A DNA stretch of 64,000 nucleotides from Bacillus niameyensis (GTDB lineage Bacteria > Bacillota > Bacilli > Bacillales > Bacillaceae_C). Under the pieces are notes generated by a model. The model worked only from the letters and a program-made list of their open reading frames with translations. It was not told where the DNA came from and made no database searches. How positions within the stretch are numbered: position 1 is the first letter of the stretch; every line of letters starts with the position of its first letter. This document shows, piece by piece, positions 42,687 through 50,544 of this stretch. The translations under genes and the position numbers were made by a program. Where the stretch lies: contig NZ_LN831197.1 in assembly GCF_001375535.1 (NCBI RefSeq), forward strand, positions 3,482,129 through 3,546,128, in the 5' to 3' direction.

Positions 42687-43377
42687 GAAAAATACCAATG
42701 CCTCACAGTCTGGGCGTAGGAAATTAATTACAAAGTTAAATCCAAAATCACCGATTTCCGAACAATACCGTACGATACGGACAAATATCCAATTCTCAGC
42801 AGTAGATGAGGAAATTCGTACACTTATGGTTACATCATCAGGTCCATCGGAAGGGAAATCAACGACAGCAGCTAATCTTGCAGTTGTTTTTGCTCAACAA
42901 GGAAAAAAGGTTCTACTTGTGGATGCTGATTTGAGAAAACCTACTGTCCATTATACATTTGGAATGGTAAATACCCAGGGATTAACAAACTTACTAACAA
43001 GACAAATCAGTCTACAAGAAGCAGTAAAAACGACTGATATTGAAACTCTTAATATTCTGACATCCGGACCTATCCCTCCTAATCCCGCAGAACTACTAAG
43101 CTCAAAAGGGATGCAAACCTTTTTATCTGCAGTGAAAGAAGAGTTTGATATGATTGTTTTTGACACACCTCCTGTTTTAGCTGTTACCGATGCACAAGTA
43201 CTGGCAAACCAATGTGATGGTACAGTTCTTGTAGTTTATAGTGGGAAAACAGAAATTGAAAGTATTCAAAAGACGAAGGACCTATTAAATGCAGCAAAGG
43301 CTAAATTACTCGGCGTTGTGCTTAATAATAAAAAGATGGATAAAACAGATTACTATTATTATTACGGAACAAAATAA
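42670..43377 (+). CDS. Capsule tyrosine kinase (CpsD/CapB/YwqD-like)
   Basis: The protein has about 235 residues. The GTG at 42670 and the TTG at 42679 are both near an AGGGGAAGGAG site, so the exact start is open. Bacterial tyrosine-kinase motifs: Walker A SSGPSEGKSTTAANLA (about 57-72), Walker A-prime VLLVDADLRKPT, and Walker B-like MIVFDTPPVLAVTDA. The C-terminus has a tyrosine cluster (TDYYYYYGTK), the autophosphorylation site. It works with the preceding membrane activator and the following phosphatase to control polymerisation, and may also modify UDP-sugar enzymes. It ends 192 bases before the phosphatase gene, in a region with inverted ATTGACAAT motifs. Confidence 0.92.
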   Translation: MSQLAKKNTNASQSGRRKLITKLNPKSPISEQYRTIRTNIQFSAVDEEIRTLMVTSSGPSEGKSTTAANLAVVFAQQGKKVLLVDADLRKPTVHYTFGMVNTQGLTNLLTRQISLQEAVKTTDIETLNILTSGPIPPNPAELLSSKGMQTFLSAVKEEFDMIVFDTPPVLAVTDAQVLANQCDGTVLVVYSGKTEIESIQKTKDLLNAAKAKLLGVVLNNKKMDKTDYYYYYGTK

Positions 43378-43425
43378 CGACTTGGAAAGTGGAAGTATTA
43401 TCCTATAAGAATAAATCTAATATAT

Positions 43426-43524
43426 ATTGACAATTTTATATTATATAGTCCATTATTACTATATGATAATAAAAATTGTCAATTCTACCTTATTGAAAAA
43501 TTATCCTCTTAGACTATTGACAAT
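43426..43524 (+). promoter_or_regulatory. Imperfect long inverted repeat plus a third ATTGACAAT copy
   Basis: ATTGACAAT at 43426-43434, its reverse complement at 43475-43483 and a third direct copy at 43516-43524. The first two end a 24-26-base imperfect foldback (43426-43449 with 43458-43483). It lies between kinase and phosphatase genes. It could be a binding-site cluster or an RNA structure that tunes the phosphatase level; no T tract follows. Confidence 0.4.
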
Positions 43525-43569
43525 CACTTTGATAATAGATTTGAAAATGTAAGGGGATGGGATTGAAAA

Positions 43570-44337
43570 ATGATTGATATTCATTGTCACATACTGCCTG
43601 ACGTTGATGATGGGGCAAGTCATTATACAGATAGCTTACTGATGGCGAAGCAAGCTGAAAGTGAAGGTATTGACACGATTATAGCTACACCCCATCACCA
43701 TAACGGTCGTTATTTGAATAAAAAGGTAGAAATTTTACAAAAAGTAGAGGGACTGAATCAGTATCTGCATACCGAAAAGGTAAATGTGAAAATACTCCCA
43801 GGTCAAGAAACACGAATCTATGGTGAAATTCTCGATGACTATGAAGCTGGTGAAATTGTAACCCTAGCTAATCATTCAGATTATTTATTCATTGAGCTAC
43901 CTACTAATCATGTTCCGCGATATACAGATCAGCTTTGTTTTGATATTCAAATGAAAGGTTTAGTGCCAGTGATCGTTCATCCAGAACGCAACACAGAACT
44001 ACTTGAAAGACCAGAGAAACTGTATAGACTTGTTAAAAATGGAGTGGCAACTCAAATTACCGCTGCTAGTATAGCGGGTTATTTTGGCAAGAAAATTGAA
44101 AAGTTTACATTTGATCTTATTGAATCAAATTTAACGCATTTTCTCGCATCGGATGCTCATAACACGACAACGCGCGGCTTCAAAATGGCGGAAGCGTGTG
44201 ACCTTCTAGAAAAAAGGTTCGGGATCGATACTCTTTATCTATTCTTAGATAATGCTGAACTGATTGTAGAAGGAAAAGATATTTACCGTGAAATTCCACA
44301 ACAAATAAAGAAAAAGAAGTTTTTAGGAATCTTTTAA
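43570..44337 (+). CDS. PHP-type tyrosine-protein phosphatase (CpsB/CapC/YwqE-like)
   Basis: The protein has 255 residues, with AAGGGG before the ATG. It has the PHP metal-binding signature: MIDIHCHILPDVDDGA at the N-terminus, TPHHHNGRY, GQETRIYGE, VHPERN near residue 140, and ASDAHN near 195. This family removes phosphate from the tyrosine cluster of the capsule kinase using a multinuclear metal site in the cytoplasm. It completes the usual activator-kinase-phosphatase trio. A 417-base leader with RNA structures separates it from the next gene, so later genes may be controlled separately. Confidence 0.92.
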   Translation: MIDIHCHILPDVDDGASHYTDSLLMAKQAESEGIDTIIATPHHHNGRYLNKKVEILQKVEGLNQYLHTEKVNVKILPGQETRIYGEILDDYEAGEIVTLANHSDYLFIELPTNHVPRYTDQLCFDIQMKGLVPVIVHPERNTELLERPEKLYRLVKNGVATQITAASIAGYFGKKIEKFTFDLIESNLTHFLASDAHNTTTRGFKMAEACDLLEKRFGIDTLYLFLDNAELIVEGKDIYREIPQQIKKKKFLGIF

Positions 44338-44420
44338 GGCATTTTAAGTGTTTGACAGATATGTATCTATATTATCTCATTGAATATAGGGTGAAAGAAT
44401 CAGTTCTTCTCGGTTATGTC

Positions 44421-44525
44421 TCCTACCCGTTATCCTCGGAGGCACTCGGTCGTCCTGTGGGAGAATAAAGGTATTTTCCTTAGACACGGTTGTTGTCAAG
44501 AGGGTGGTGTGAGGACGGGTTAAAT
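44421..44525 (+). ncRNA. Candidate epsC/EAR structured RNA
   Basis: The stretch sits between the phosphatase and an EpsC/CapD-like gene, where the epsC (EAR) RNA of Bacillales occurs. ACCCGT and CCTC (44425-44437) can pair with GAGGACGGGT (44511-44520) to close a multi-helix unit, with smaller stems inside (CCTCGGAGG; GACA-TGTC around 44483-44497). EAR is known to promote read-through of terminators in eps operons. The assignment rests on position and foldability, not on a covariance search. Confidence 0.5.
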
Positions 44526-44545
44526 GCCCTTTACAAACAAAAATC

Positions 44546-44617
44546 AAATAAACTCAAGTACATGTACCTTGACTTAAGGATAAAACTCGCTATGGAACAG
44601 TGTACTTGAGTTTATTT
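44546..44617 (+). terminator. Long hairpin with competing local hairpin (attenuator-like)
   Basis: A perfect 17-bp stem joins 44546-44562 and 44601-44617, ending in a T-rich tail. The left arm can also pair locally (CAAGTACA with TGTACCTTG), so two exclusive folds exist. Confidence 0.55.
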
Positions 44618-44637
44618 AATGCGCTTACATTTTTTGG

Positions 44638-44691
44638 CTAAATGTTTAACGAAAAGACAGGATGATTCCTGCGTTTTCGTTAAACATTTAG
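44638..44691 (+). terminator. Perfect 18-bp hairpin in the capsule leader
   Basis: Arms 44638-44655 and 44674-44691 are exact reverse complements; the loop has its own small stem (CAGGA/TCCTG). No T tract follows directly. A third small stem (AGGGCG/CGCCCT, 44697-44714) comes before the ribosome site. Confidence 0.5.
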
Positions 44692-44754
44692 TAGTAAGGG
44701 CGGTGAAGCGCCCTATAACTTGAATTATATTACTTTGAAAAGAAGGGATACCTG

Positions 44755-46578
44755 TTGACCTACCCGAAGCGGCTTTCTTTAATGGTCCTATTGGACTCAG
44801 CCATTGTCTTATTTTCTATCTATATTAGTTATTATATTTTACATCCAACTTCAAACTTCTACACATCTAAACTATTGTTAATGAGTTCATTAATAATACT
44901 TGTAAGCCATCATATTTTTGCTCTTCTTTATCGACTTTATAACAAGGTTTGGGAGTATGCGAGTGTAGGAGAATTAATGAGTATTGCCAAAGCTGTTACA
45001 TTTTCAATTTTAACAGCTGCATTGGCACAATTCGTCGCCGTGGGACATATTTATACACGCGTTCTCTTTATTACGTGGATGCTACATATATTACTCATTG
45101 GCGGTTCCCGTTTTTCATGGCGACTCTATCGTGACCGATTCATTAAAGCAAAGAATGAACTGAGAAAAACACTCATTGTTGGAGCTGGTTCTGCAGGTAC
45201 AACCGTAGCTAGGCAATTACTTCATCATGAAAACGGCGATCAAATGCCTATCGCTTTTGTGGATGATGATGTAAAGAAGTATAAGCTGGAAATATTCGGG
45301 CTCCCAGTAGCTGGAACAATTGACCAGATTCCAGATGTCGTTGCAAAGAGGGATATATCGGATATTATTATCGCGATTCCATCGCTTCCAAAAATAGAAA
45401 CCCGTCGTATTTATGAAATATGTTCGAAAACAGGTGCTAAAGTAAAGATTATGCCGATCATTGAAGATGTTATGACAGGTAAAGTATCCGTTAATGCGAT
45501 TCGTAATGTTGAGGTTGAAGACTTACTCGGTCGAGAACCTGTTGAACTAGATATTAGCAGTATTTCTGAATCAGTCACAGGATCAACAGTTCTAGTAACT
45601 GGTGCAGGCGGTTCGATCGGTTCAGAAATATGCCGGCAAATTTGTACTTTCTCACCGAAAAAGCTTCTTTTACTTGGCCATGGTGAATTCAGTATTTATT
45701 CAATTGATATGGAATTAAAAAAAGCATACGGAGATACGATCGAAATTATCCCTATTATTGCTGATGTCCAAGATCGAACACGTATCTTTGATGTTATCGA
45801 AGAATACAAGCCGAAAGTTGTTTACCATGCTGCTGCACATAAACATGTGCCACTTATGGAATACAACCCGAAAGAAGCGGTAAAAAACAACATATTTGGT
45901 ACGAAGAACGTTGCGGAAGCATGTGATACATTCGGCATTCATACTTTTGTTCTTGTTTCAACGGATAAAGCAGTAAATCCACCAAATGTAATGGGAGCAA
46001 CAAAACGTTTTGCTGAAATGATCATTCAGAATCTTGCGAAAGAAAGCAATACAAAATTTGTTGCGGTTCGTTTTGGAAACGTGCTTGGAAGTCGAGGAAG
46101 TGTCATTCCATTATTTAAAAAGCAAATTGAAGCGGGTGGTCCAGTAACAGTCACACATCCTGATATGACACGATATTTTATGACTATCCCAGAAGCATCA
46201 AGACTTGTTATTCAAGCTGGGGCTCTTGCGCGTGGCGGAGAAGTATTTGTCTTGGATATGGGAGAGCCAGTTAAAATTTCAGAACTTGCAAAGAACTTAA
46301 TTACCCTTTCGGGTTATACATTAGACGAAATTGAAATTAAGTATTCAGGAATTCGCCCAGGCGAGAAGATGTATGAGGAATTATTGAATGAGAATGAAGT
46401 GCAGAAAGAGCAAGTGTTTCCGAAGATTCATATAGGGAAGGCGGAGCCGCTTGAGAAGGCTGAACTTTATGTAATTATTGAACGCTTAAACGAATTAGGT
46501 TTGAAAGAGACAAAAGAACTTTTAATTGCAACAGCAAATAGAAAAGTGGACAAGCAATTAGCTGTTGGAGTAAGTTAA
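44755..46578 (+). CDS. Membrane-bound nucleotide-sugar epimerase/dehydratase (EpsC/CapD/WbpM-like)
   Basis: The protein has 607 residues and starts at TTG with AAGAAGGGA upstream. Four membrane segments fill residues 1-115. A first Rossmann-like domain follows (LIVGAGSAGTTVARQLL, about 143). The catalytic extended-SDR domain starts near 281 with VTGAGGSIGSEICRQ and contains HAAAHKHVPLMEYNP, STDKAVNPPNVMGATKRFAE (active-site region) and RFGNVLGSRGSVIPLF. Family members convert UDP-GlcNAc to 4-keto-6-deoxy sugars (4,6-dehydratase, some with 5-epimerisation). It probably supplies the first modified sugar of the repeat unit. It is the first gene after the structured leader and is followed by gtaB. 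Confidence 0.9.
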   Translation: MTYPKRLSLMVLLDSAIVLFSIYISYYILHPTSNFYTSKLLLMSSLIILVSHHIFALLYRLYNKVWEYASVGELMSIAKAVTFSILTAALAQFVAVGHIYTRVLFITWMLHILLIGGSRFSWRLYRDRFIKAKNELRKTLIVGAGSAGTTVARQLLHHENGDQMPIAFVDDDVKKYKLEIFGLPVAGTIDQIPDVVAKRDISDIIIAIPSLPKIETRRIYEICSKTGAKVKIMPIIEDVMTGKVSVNAIRNVEVEDLLGREPVELDISSISESVTGSTVLVTGAGGSIGSEICRQICTFSPKKLLLLGHGEFSIYSIDMELKKAYGDTIEIIPIIADVQDRTRIFDVIEEYKPKVVYHAAAHKHVPLMEYNPKEAVKNNIFGTKNVAEACDTFGIHTFVLVSTDKAVNPPNVMGATKRFAEMIIQNLAKESNTKFVAVRFGNVLGSRGSVIPLFKKQIEAGGPVTVTHPDMTRYFMTIPEASRLVIQAGALARGGEVFVLDMGEPVKISELAKNLITLSGYTLDEIEIKYSGIRPGEKMYEELLNENEVQKEQVFPKIHIGKAEPLEKAELYVIIERLNELGLKETKELLIATANRKVDKQLAVGVS

Positions 46579-46628
46579 GTAACTTAAGTAACTTGCAATA
46601 GCCACAGGATTAAATGGAGGTCTATGAA

Positions 46629-47510
46629 TTGAAGACAGTAAAAAAAGCGATCATTCCAGCGGCTGGTCTTGGGACAAGATTTTTACCAGCAACAAAAGCA
46701 ATGCCGAAAGAGATGCTACCAATTGTTGATAAACCAACGATTCAATATATTATCGAAGAAGCGGTAGAGTCTGGTATAGAAGATATTATTATTGTGACTG
46801 GCAAAGGAAAACGTGCGATAGAAGATCACTTTGATCACAATTTTGAGCTTGAGGAAAATCTTATTCAAAAAGAGAAGTTTGATATTTTGGAAAAAGTTAA
46901 ACAACCTGCAAATGTTGATTTGCATTATATTCGTCAAAAGGAACCTAAAGGCTTAGGGCATGCTGTGTGGTGTGCCCGGAAATTTATTGGGAAGGAGCCG
47001 TTTGCAGTTCTACTGGGCGATGATATTGTTCAAGCTAAAATACCGGGGTTAAAGCAGTTAATCCAACAGTTTGAAGCTACTCAATGTTCTGTTGTCGGTG
47101 TTCAGACCGTGCCAGATAATGAGACACATCGTTATGGGATTGTTGATCCGCTAACGAATGATGGTAGATTGTATCAGGTAAACAATTTCGTAGAAAAGCC
47201 AAAACCAGGTACTGCACCATCTAATCTTGCCATTATGGGACGTTACATATTTACGCCCGAAATTTTTACTTTCTTAGATCGCCATGAAGTTGGAGCGGGT
47301 GGAGAAATTCAACTTACTGATGCGATTCAACATTTGAATAAGTTGCAGAAGGTATTTGCTTTTGATTTTGAGGGTAGGAGGTATGATGTTGGGGAAAAAT
47401 TGGGATTTATTAAGACAACGGTGGAAATGGCGTTGAAGGATGAAGAGTTGAGGAGTGATTTGATGGTGTACCTTCAAGAAATTACTACAGGAAATAAGGC
47501 TGTAAGATAA
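46629..47510 (+). CDS. gtaB: UTP-glucose-1-phosphate uridylyltransferase (copy 2, capsule cluster)
   Basis: The protein has 293 residues from the TTG at 46629, eight bases after GGAGG; the ATG at 46614 overlaps that site and is unlikely. The family motifs of copy 1 are all kept: [72 protein letters not shown] and [12 protein letters not shown]. The two proteins differ mainly in the middle and at the C-terminus. This copy belongs to the capsule operon and would provide UDP-glucose for it. A terminator follows, so the later capsule genes need their own promoter or read-through. Confidence 0.92.
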   Translation: MKTVKKAIIPAAGLGTRFLPATKAMPKEMLPIVDKPTIQYIIEEAVESGIEDIIIVTGKGKRAIEDHFDHNFELEENLIQKEKFDILEKVKQPANVDLHYIRQKEPKGLGHAVWCARKFIGKEPFAVLLGDDIVQAKIPGLKQLIQQFEATQCSVVGVQTVPDNETHRYGIVDPLTNDGRLYQVNNFVEKPKPGTAPSNLAIMGRYIFTPEIFTFLDRHEVGAGGEIQLTDAIQHLNKLQKVFAFDFEGRRYDVGEKLGFIKTTVEMALKDEELRSDLMVYLQEITTGNKAVR

Positions 47511-47516
47511 GTCTAT

Positions 47517-47556
47517 CACCTCTGTTCATATGGAGATATGAGCAGAGGTGTTTTTA
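47517..47556 (+). terminator. Terminator after the second gtaB
   Basis: CACCTCTG and CAGAGGTG form the lower stem, CATAT/ATATG the upper stem, followed by T5. Confidence 0.8.
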
Positions 47557-47922
47557 TGAGTGGTTTTTACTATAAAAGGATGAATTAGAGATTAATCGAG
47601 TAGTTATGGAATTTGTGTGTATGCCATTGTAGCGGGTTACTCTTATTAAAGCTGCCTAGAATAATGGTTATTTTAAGAAGAAATTCGGTTCAGAGAGATT
47701 AAGAATTTTGTATCTATTTAGTATTTGTTTAGTTGATGAATATATATTACGAGGTAGTGTCGATAATAGATTAATATAATATGTATATTTAATTATGTGA
47801 AATAGTGAAAAACGTACAATATAATGTTTTGTACATTTCACATAACCGTGATGACCTAGGTTTCTGTATGGAATAGATGTAATAAGACTCTACAACGTAA
47901 AGTTTAATGGAGGGTTATTTAC
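47557..47922. other. Leader of the downstream capsule genes with a bulged hairpin
   Basis: No gene is seen. It contains a TATAAT at 47775-47780 without a clear -35 box. A bulged inverted repeat at 47793-47845 (TTATGTGAAA with TTTCACATAA; GTACAA with TTGTAC) is suited to an operator or RNA leader. From here to 56.5 kb the sequence is more AT-rich. Confidence 0.4.
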
Positions 47923-47961
47923 ATGAATTTATATCGGATCAAATCCGAGAATATGGAGTAG
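47923..47961 (+). CDS. Possible 12-codon leader peptide or gene remnant
   Basis: ATG at 47923 with a strong TGGAGGG eight bases upstream encodes MNLYRIKSENME and stops. CGGATCAAATCCG inside it forms a small stem. The 140 bases after it to the sugar transferase start hold nothing recognisable. It may be a leader peptide or the 5-prime end of a deleted gene. Confidence 0.25.
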   Translation: MNLYRIKSENME

Positions 47962-48101
47962 ATAGATTTAGTGGTTTAGTAGTTGGTTGGAATTTAAAAA
48001 TAAACGATTTTAATTAAGTACTAATCTACTAAAGTATAATATTAAAAATTGAGTTCCACTGCAGAAAAATAAAAATAGAGTAGAGGAGTTTTAAACTTAT
48101 T

Positions 48102-48761
48102 ATGATTTATAAAATGGTTAAGAGGCTTTTGGATATAGTTTTATCTCTGGTTGGACTGACAATTCTTTCCCCTATTTTGATAATAGTAGCTATTGCTATT
48201 AAGTTGGAGTCTAAAGGGCCAGTGATTTTTCAGCAAGAACGACTTGGATTAAATGGAAAAGTATTTAAAATATATAAGTTTCGTTCAATGTGTGTAGGAG
48301 CAGAAAAAAGCGGAGTATACGAAACTAAAGGTGATATTAGGGTTACTAAAGTTGGTAAATTCATACGAAAAACAAGTATCGATGAATTCCCTCAGTTTGT
48401 AAACATTATTAAAGGCGATATGTCGATTATTGGACCTCGACCTACTTTAACATACCATCCATGGCCGATTGAAGATTATACAGAGCTACAAAAAAAGAGA
48501 TTCAACGTTAGACCAGGTGTGACAGGATGGGCACAGGTAAATGGAAGGAAAGAGGTTCCTTGGGATAAAAGGATTGAGTATGATGTTAATTATGTTATGA
48601 ACCTTTCATTTTGTTTTGATTTAAAGATATTTTTCAGAACCATAATCAAGGTTTTAGCAATGCAGGATAATGTCAATGTTGGTGAAACGGCTCAGAAAGC
48701 AACAGGAAAGGAACAGGAATCCGAAGTAGCAGCAACCATTGAAGAAGGAAGGAATAAATAA
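48102..48761 (+). CDS. Initiating sugar transferase (polyprenyl-phosphate phosphoglycosyl transferase)
   Basis: The protein has 219 residues. One hydrophobic re-entrant or membrane helix lies at the N-terminus (KRLLDIVLSLVGLTILSPIL), followed by the conserved catalytic part: PVIFQQERLGLNGKVFKIYK, FRSM, RKTSIDEFPQFVNIIKGDMS, IGPRP and RPGVTGWAQVNGR. These are hallmarks of the small monotopic phosphoglycosyl transferases that move a sugar-1-phosphate from UDP-sugar to undecaprenyl phosphate. The acidic C-terminal tail (EQESEVAATIEEGRNK) is extra. This enzyme starts the capsule repeat unit on the inner membrane face. The stop touches the next start (TAA then ATG), so the genes are coupled. Confidence 0.92.
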   Translation: MIYKMVKRLLDIVLSLVGLTILSPILIIVAIAIKLESKGPVIFQQERLGLNGKVFKIYKFRSMCVGAEKSGVYETKGDIRVTKVGKFIRKTSIDEFPQFVNIIKGDMSIIGPRPTLTYHPWPIEDYTELQKKRFNVRPGVTGWAQVNGRKEVPWDKRIEYDVNYVMNLSFCFDLKIFFRTIIKVLAMQDNVNVGETAQKATGKEQESEVAATIEEGRNK

Positions 48762-49589
48762 ATGGCTTTAAAGTTAATGTACATTACAAATCAAGAGGAA
48801 ATTGCTAAGATAGCGGAAAATAGTGGTGTGGATTGGATTTTTATTGATCTTGAGATTAATGGAAAAGATGAACGACAGGGCCATTTAGATACCGTCATAT
48901 CTAGGCACAGTATTGATGATGTTAAAAAGATAAAAAAAGTACTTAGTAAATCTGAATTGCTTGTTAGGGTTAATCCAATATATGAGGACTCAAAAAATGA
49001 AATTGACAGGGTAATAACAGATGGGGCAGATATTGTAATGCTTCCATTTTTTAAAACAAGGAAAGAAGTTGAACTTTTTGTTAATTATGTAAATGGTAGG
49101 GCCAAGGTTTGCCTTTTATGTGAAACCTTGGAGGCAACAGAAAATATAGATTCTATTTTAACTGTACAAGGTATTGACTATATTCATATTGGATTAAACG
49201 ATTTACACCTTAGTTATAATATGAAGTTTATGTTTGAACTTTTAACCGATGGAACAGTGGAAATGCTTTGTAATAAATTTCGGGATCAAGGAATTTCCTA
49301 TGGTTTTGGTGGAATAGCACAACTTGGACAAGGAACCCTTCCAGCAGAGAACATTATAGCCGAACACTATCGATTAGGTTCTAGCTTGGCCATTTTGTCT
49401 AGAAGCTTTTGTAATGCGGAAAACAATAAAGATTTTGAGATGATAGAGGAGATAGTTAAAATCGGTGTAAATAAGATAAGAGCGTACGAAGAGAGATTGA
49501 TGTGCAAAGATAGAAATTTCTTTTTGGAAAATCAAAAGTTTATTGAGGATAAAGTAGTGGAGATTGTGTACTCCGTTCAAAAAAGTTGA
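48762..49589 (+). CDS. HpcH/HpaI-type aldolase family protein in a capsule locus
   Basis: The protein has 275 residues and starts right after the sugar transferase stop. It has the TIM-barrel pattern of the HpcH/HpaI and citrate-lyase-beta group: GVDWIFIDLEING near the N-terminus, LLVRVNPIY, GADIVMLPFFKTRKEVE, the metal-binding glutamate region CLLCETLEATENI, and IHIGLNDLHLS with the second metal ligand. Such enzymes make or split C-C bonds with pyruvate or related keto-acid enolates. With the D-2-hydroxyacid dehydrogenase that follows, it may make a small hydroxy-acid or keto-acid used to decorate the polymer; that is inference. No transferase for such a group was identified. Confidence 0.75.
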   Translation: MALKLMYITNQEEIAKIAENSGVDWIFIDLEINGKDERQGHLDTVISRHSIDDVKKIKKVLSKSELLVRVNPIYEDSKNEIDRVITDGADIVMLPFFKTRKEVELFVNYVNGRAKVCLLCETLEATENIDSILTVQGIDYIHIGLNDLHLSYNMKFMFELLTDGTVEMLCNKFRDQGISYGFGGIAQLGQGTLPAENIIAEHYRLGSSLAILSRSFCNAENNKDFEMIEEIVKIGVNKIRAYEERLMCKDRNFFLENQKFIEDKVVEIVYSVQKS

Positions 49590-49610
49590 TATATAAGAGG
49601 AATGTTAAAT

Positions 49611-50519
49611 ATGAAATTATTGCTTACCGGAGCATTTAAATACAGCGAAGAACATCTAGAAGAGTTAAAATTCCTTGGCTTTGACATCATATTTATTCAG
49701 GATGAAAAAGTCCCTTTGCAAATAGATGTATCAGAAATTGAAGCGGTAGTTTGTAATGGTCTTTTCCTTTACAATGACATCAGACAATTTAAGAGATTGA
49801 AAGTTATACAGCTTACTAGTGCTGGCTTTGATAGGGTACCCCTTAGCTATATTAAGGATCATGAAATCAGACTTTTTAATGCTAAAGGTGTATATAGCAT
49901 TCCTATGGCAGAGTGGGTCATATTAAAAATTTTGGAAATCTATAAAAAGAGTAGAAGGTTTTATGAGTTACAAATTGATCATATATGGGAAAAACAACGA
50001 GATTTATTTGAACTTACGGATAAAACTGCTGCCATTATTGGTTTTGGTGATATTGGAGCAGAGGTTGCCAAAAGGCTAAAGGCGTTTGATGTGAATGTGA
50101 TTGGTGTTGGTAGGCGGGAAATTGAGACTCAATATGCTGATGAGTATTACTTAATTAAACGAGTTAATGAAGTTTTAAAAAAAAGTGATATTGTAGTGCT
50201 AACTTTACCACTTACAGATGAAACACGATATTTTTTGGATACAGAAAAAATCTCAATGATGAAAGACAAAAGTGTACTTGTTAATGTTTCACGTGGTGAA
50301 GTGATTAATGAAGCAGCATTAATAGATTCAGTAATGAACGATAAGTTTCTTGGCGTTGCTCTAGATGTATTTGAAAAAGAACCGTTACCAGAAGGGGCTG
50401 AAATATGGGGACAAAAAAATGTAATTATTACGCCACACAATTCATTTATATCTGACAAGACAAACGAGAGATTATTTAAGCTTGTAAAGGCTAATTTAAT
50501 TTCTTTTATAGAAAAATAA
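49611..50519 (+). CDS. D-isomer-specific 2-hydroxyacid dehydrogenase
   Basis: The protein has 302 residues from the ATG at 49611, which is nine bases after AAGAGGA; the ATG at 49602 abuts that site. NAD-binding motif GFGDIGAEVAKRL and the catalytic set are present: arginine in NVSRGEVINEAAL, glutamate in DVFEKEPLPEGA and histidine in ITPHNSFIS. It would reduce a 2-keto acid or oxidise a D-2-hydroxy acid in the cytoplasm. It is coupled to the aldolase gene (21-base gap). Both are unusual in a capsule cluster and together suggest supply of an acidic non-sugar substituent such as a lactyl- or glyceryl-like group. The substrate is not evident from sequence. Confidence 0.8.
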   Translation: MKLLLTGAFKYSEEHLEELKFLGFDIIFIQDEKVPLQIDVSEIEAVVCNGLFLYNDIRQFKRLKVIQLTSAGFDRVPLSYIKDHEIRLFNAKGVYSIPMAEWVILKILEIYKKSRRFYELQIDHIWEKQRDLFELTDKTAAIIGFGDIGAEVAKRLKAFDVNVIGVGRREIETQYADEYYLIKRVNEVLKKSDIVVLTLPLTDETRYFLDTEKISMMKDKSVLVNVSRGEVINEAALIDSVMNDKFLGVALDVFEKEPLPEGAEIWGQKNVIITPHNSFISDKTNERLFKLVKANLISFIEK

Positions 50520-50544
50520 CATTTTTATTGGATAGGGGAAAATA

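Noticed and set aside
44697..44714. ops/JUMPstart element (GGCGGT similarity)
   Set aside because: The match is short and part of a palindromic stem; RfaH-type ops control belongs to Proteobacteria.
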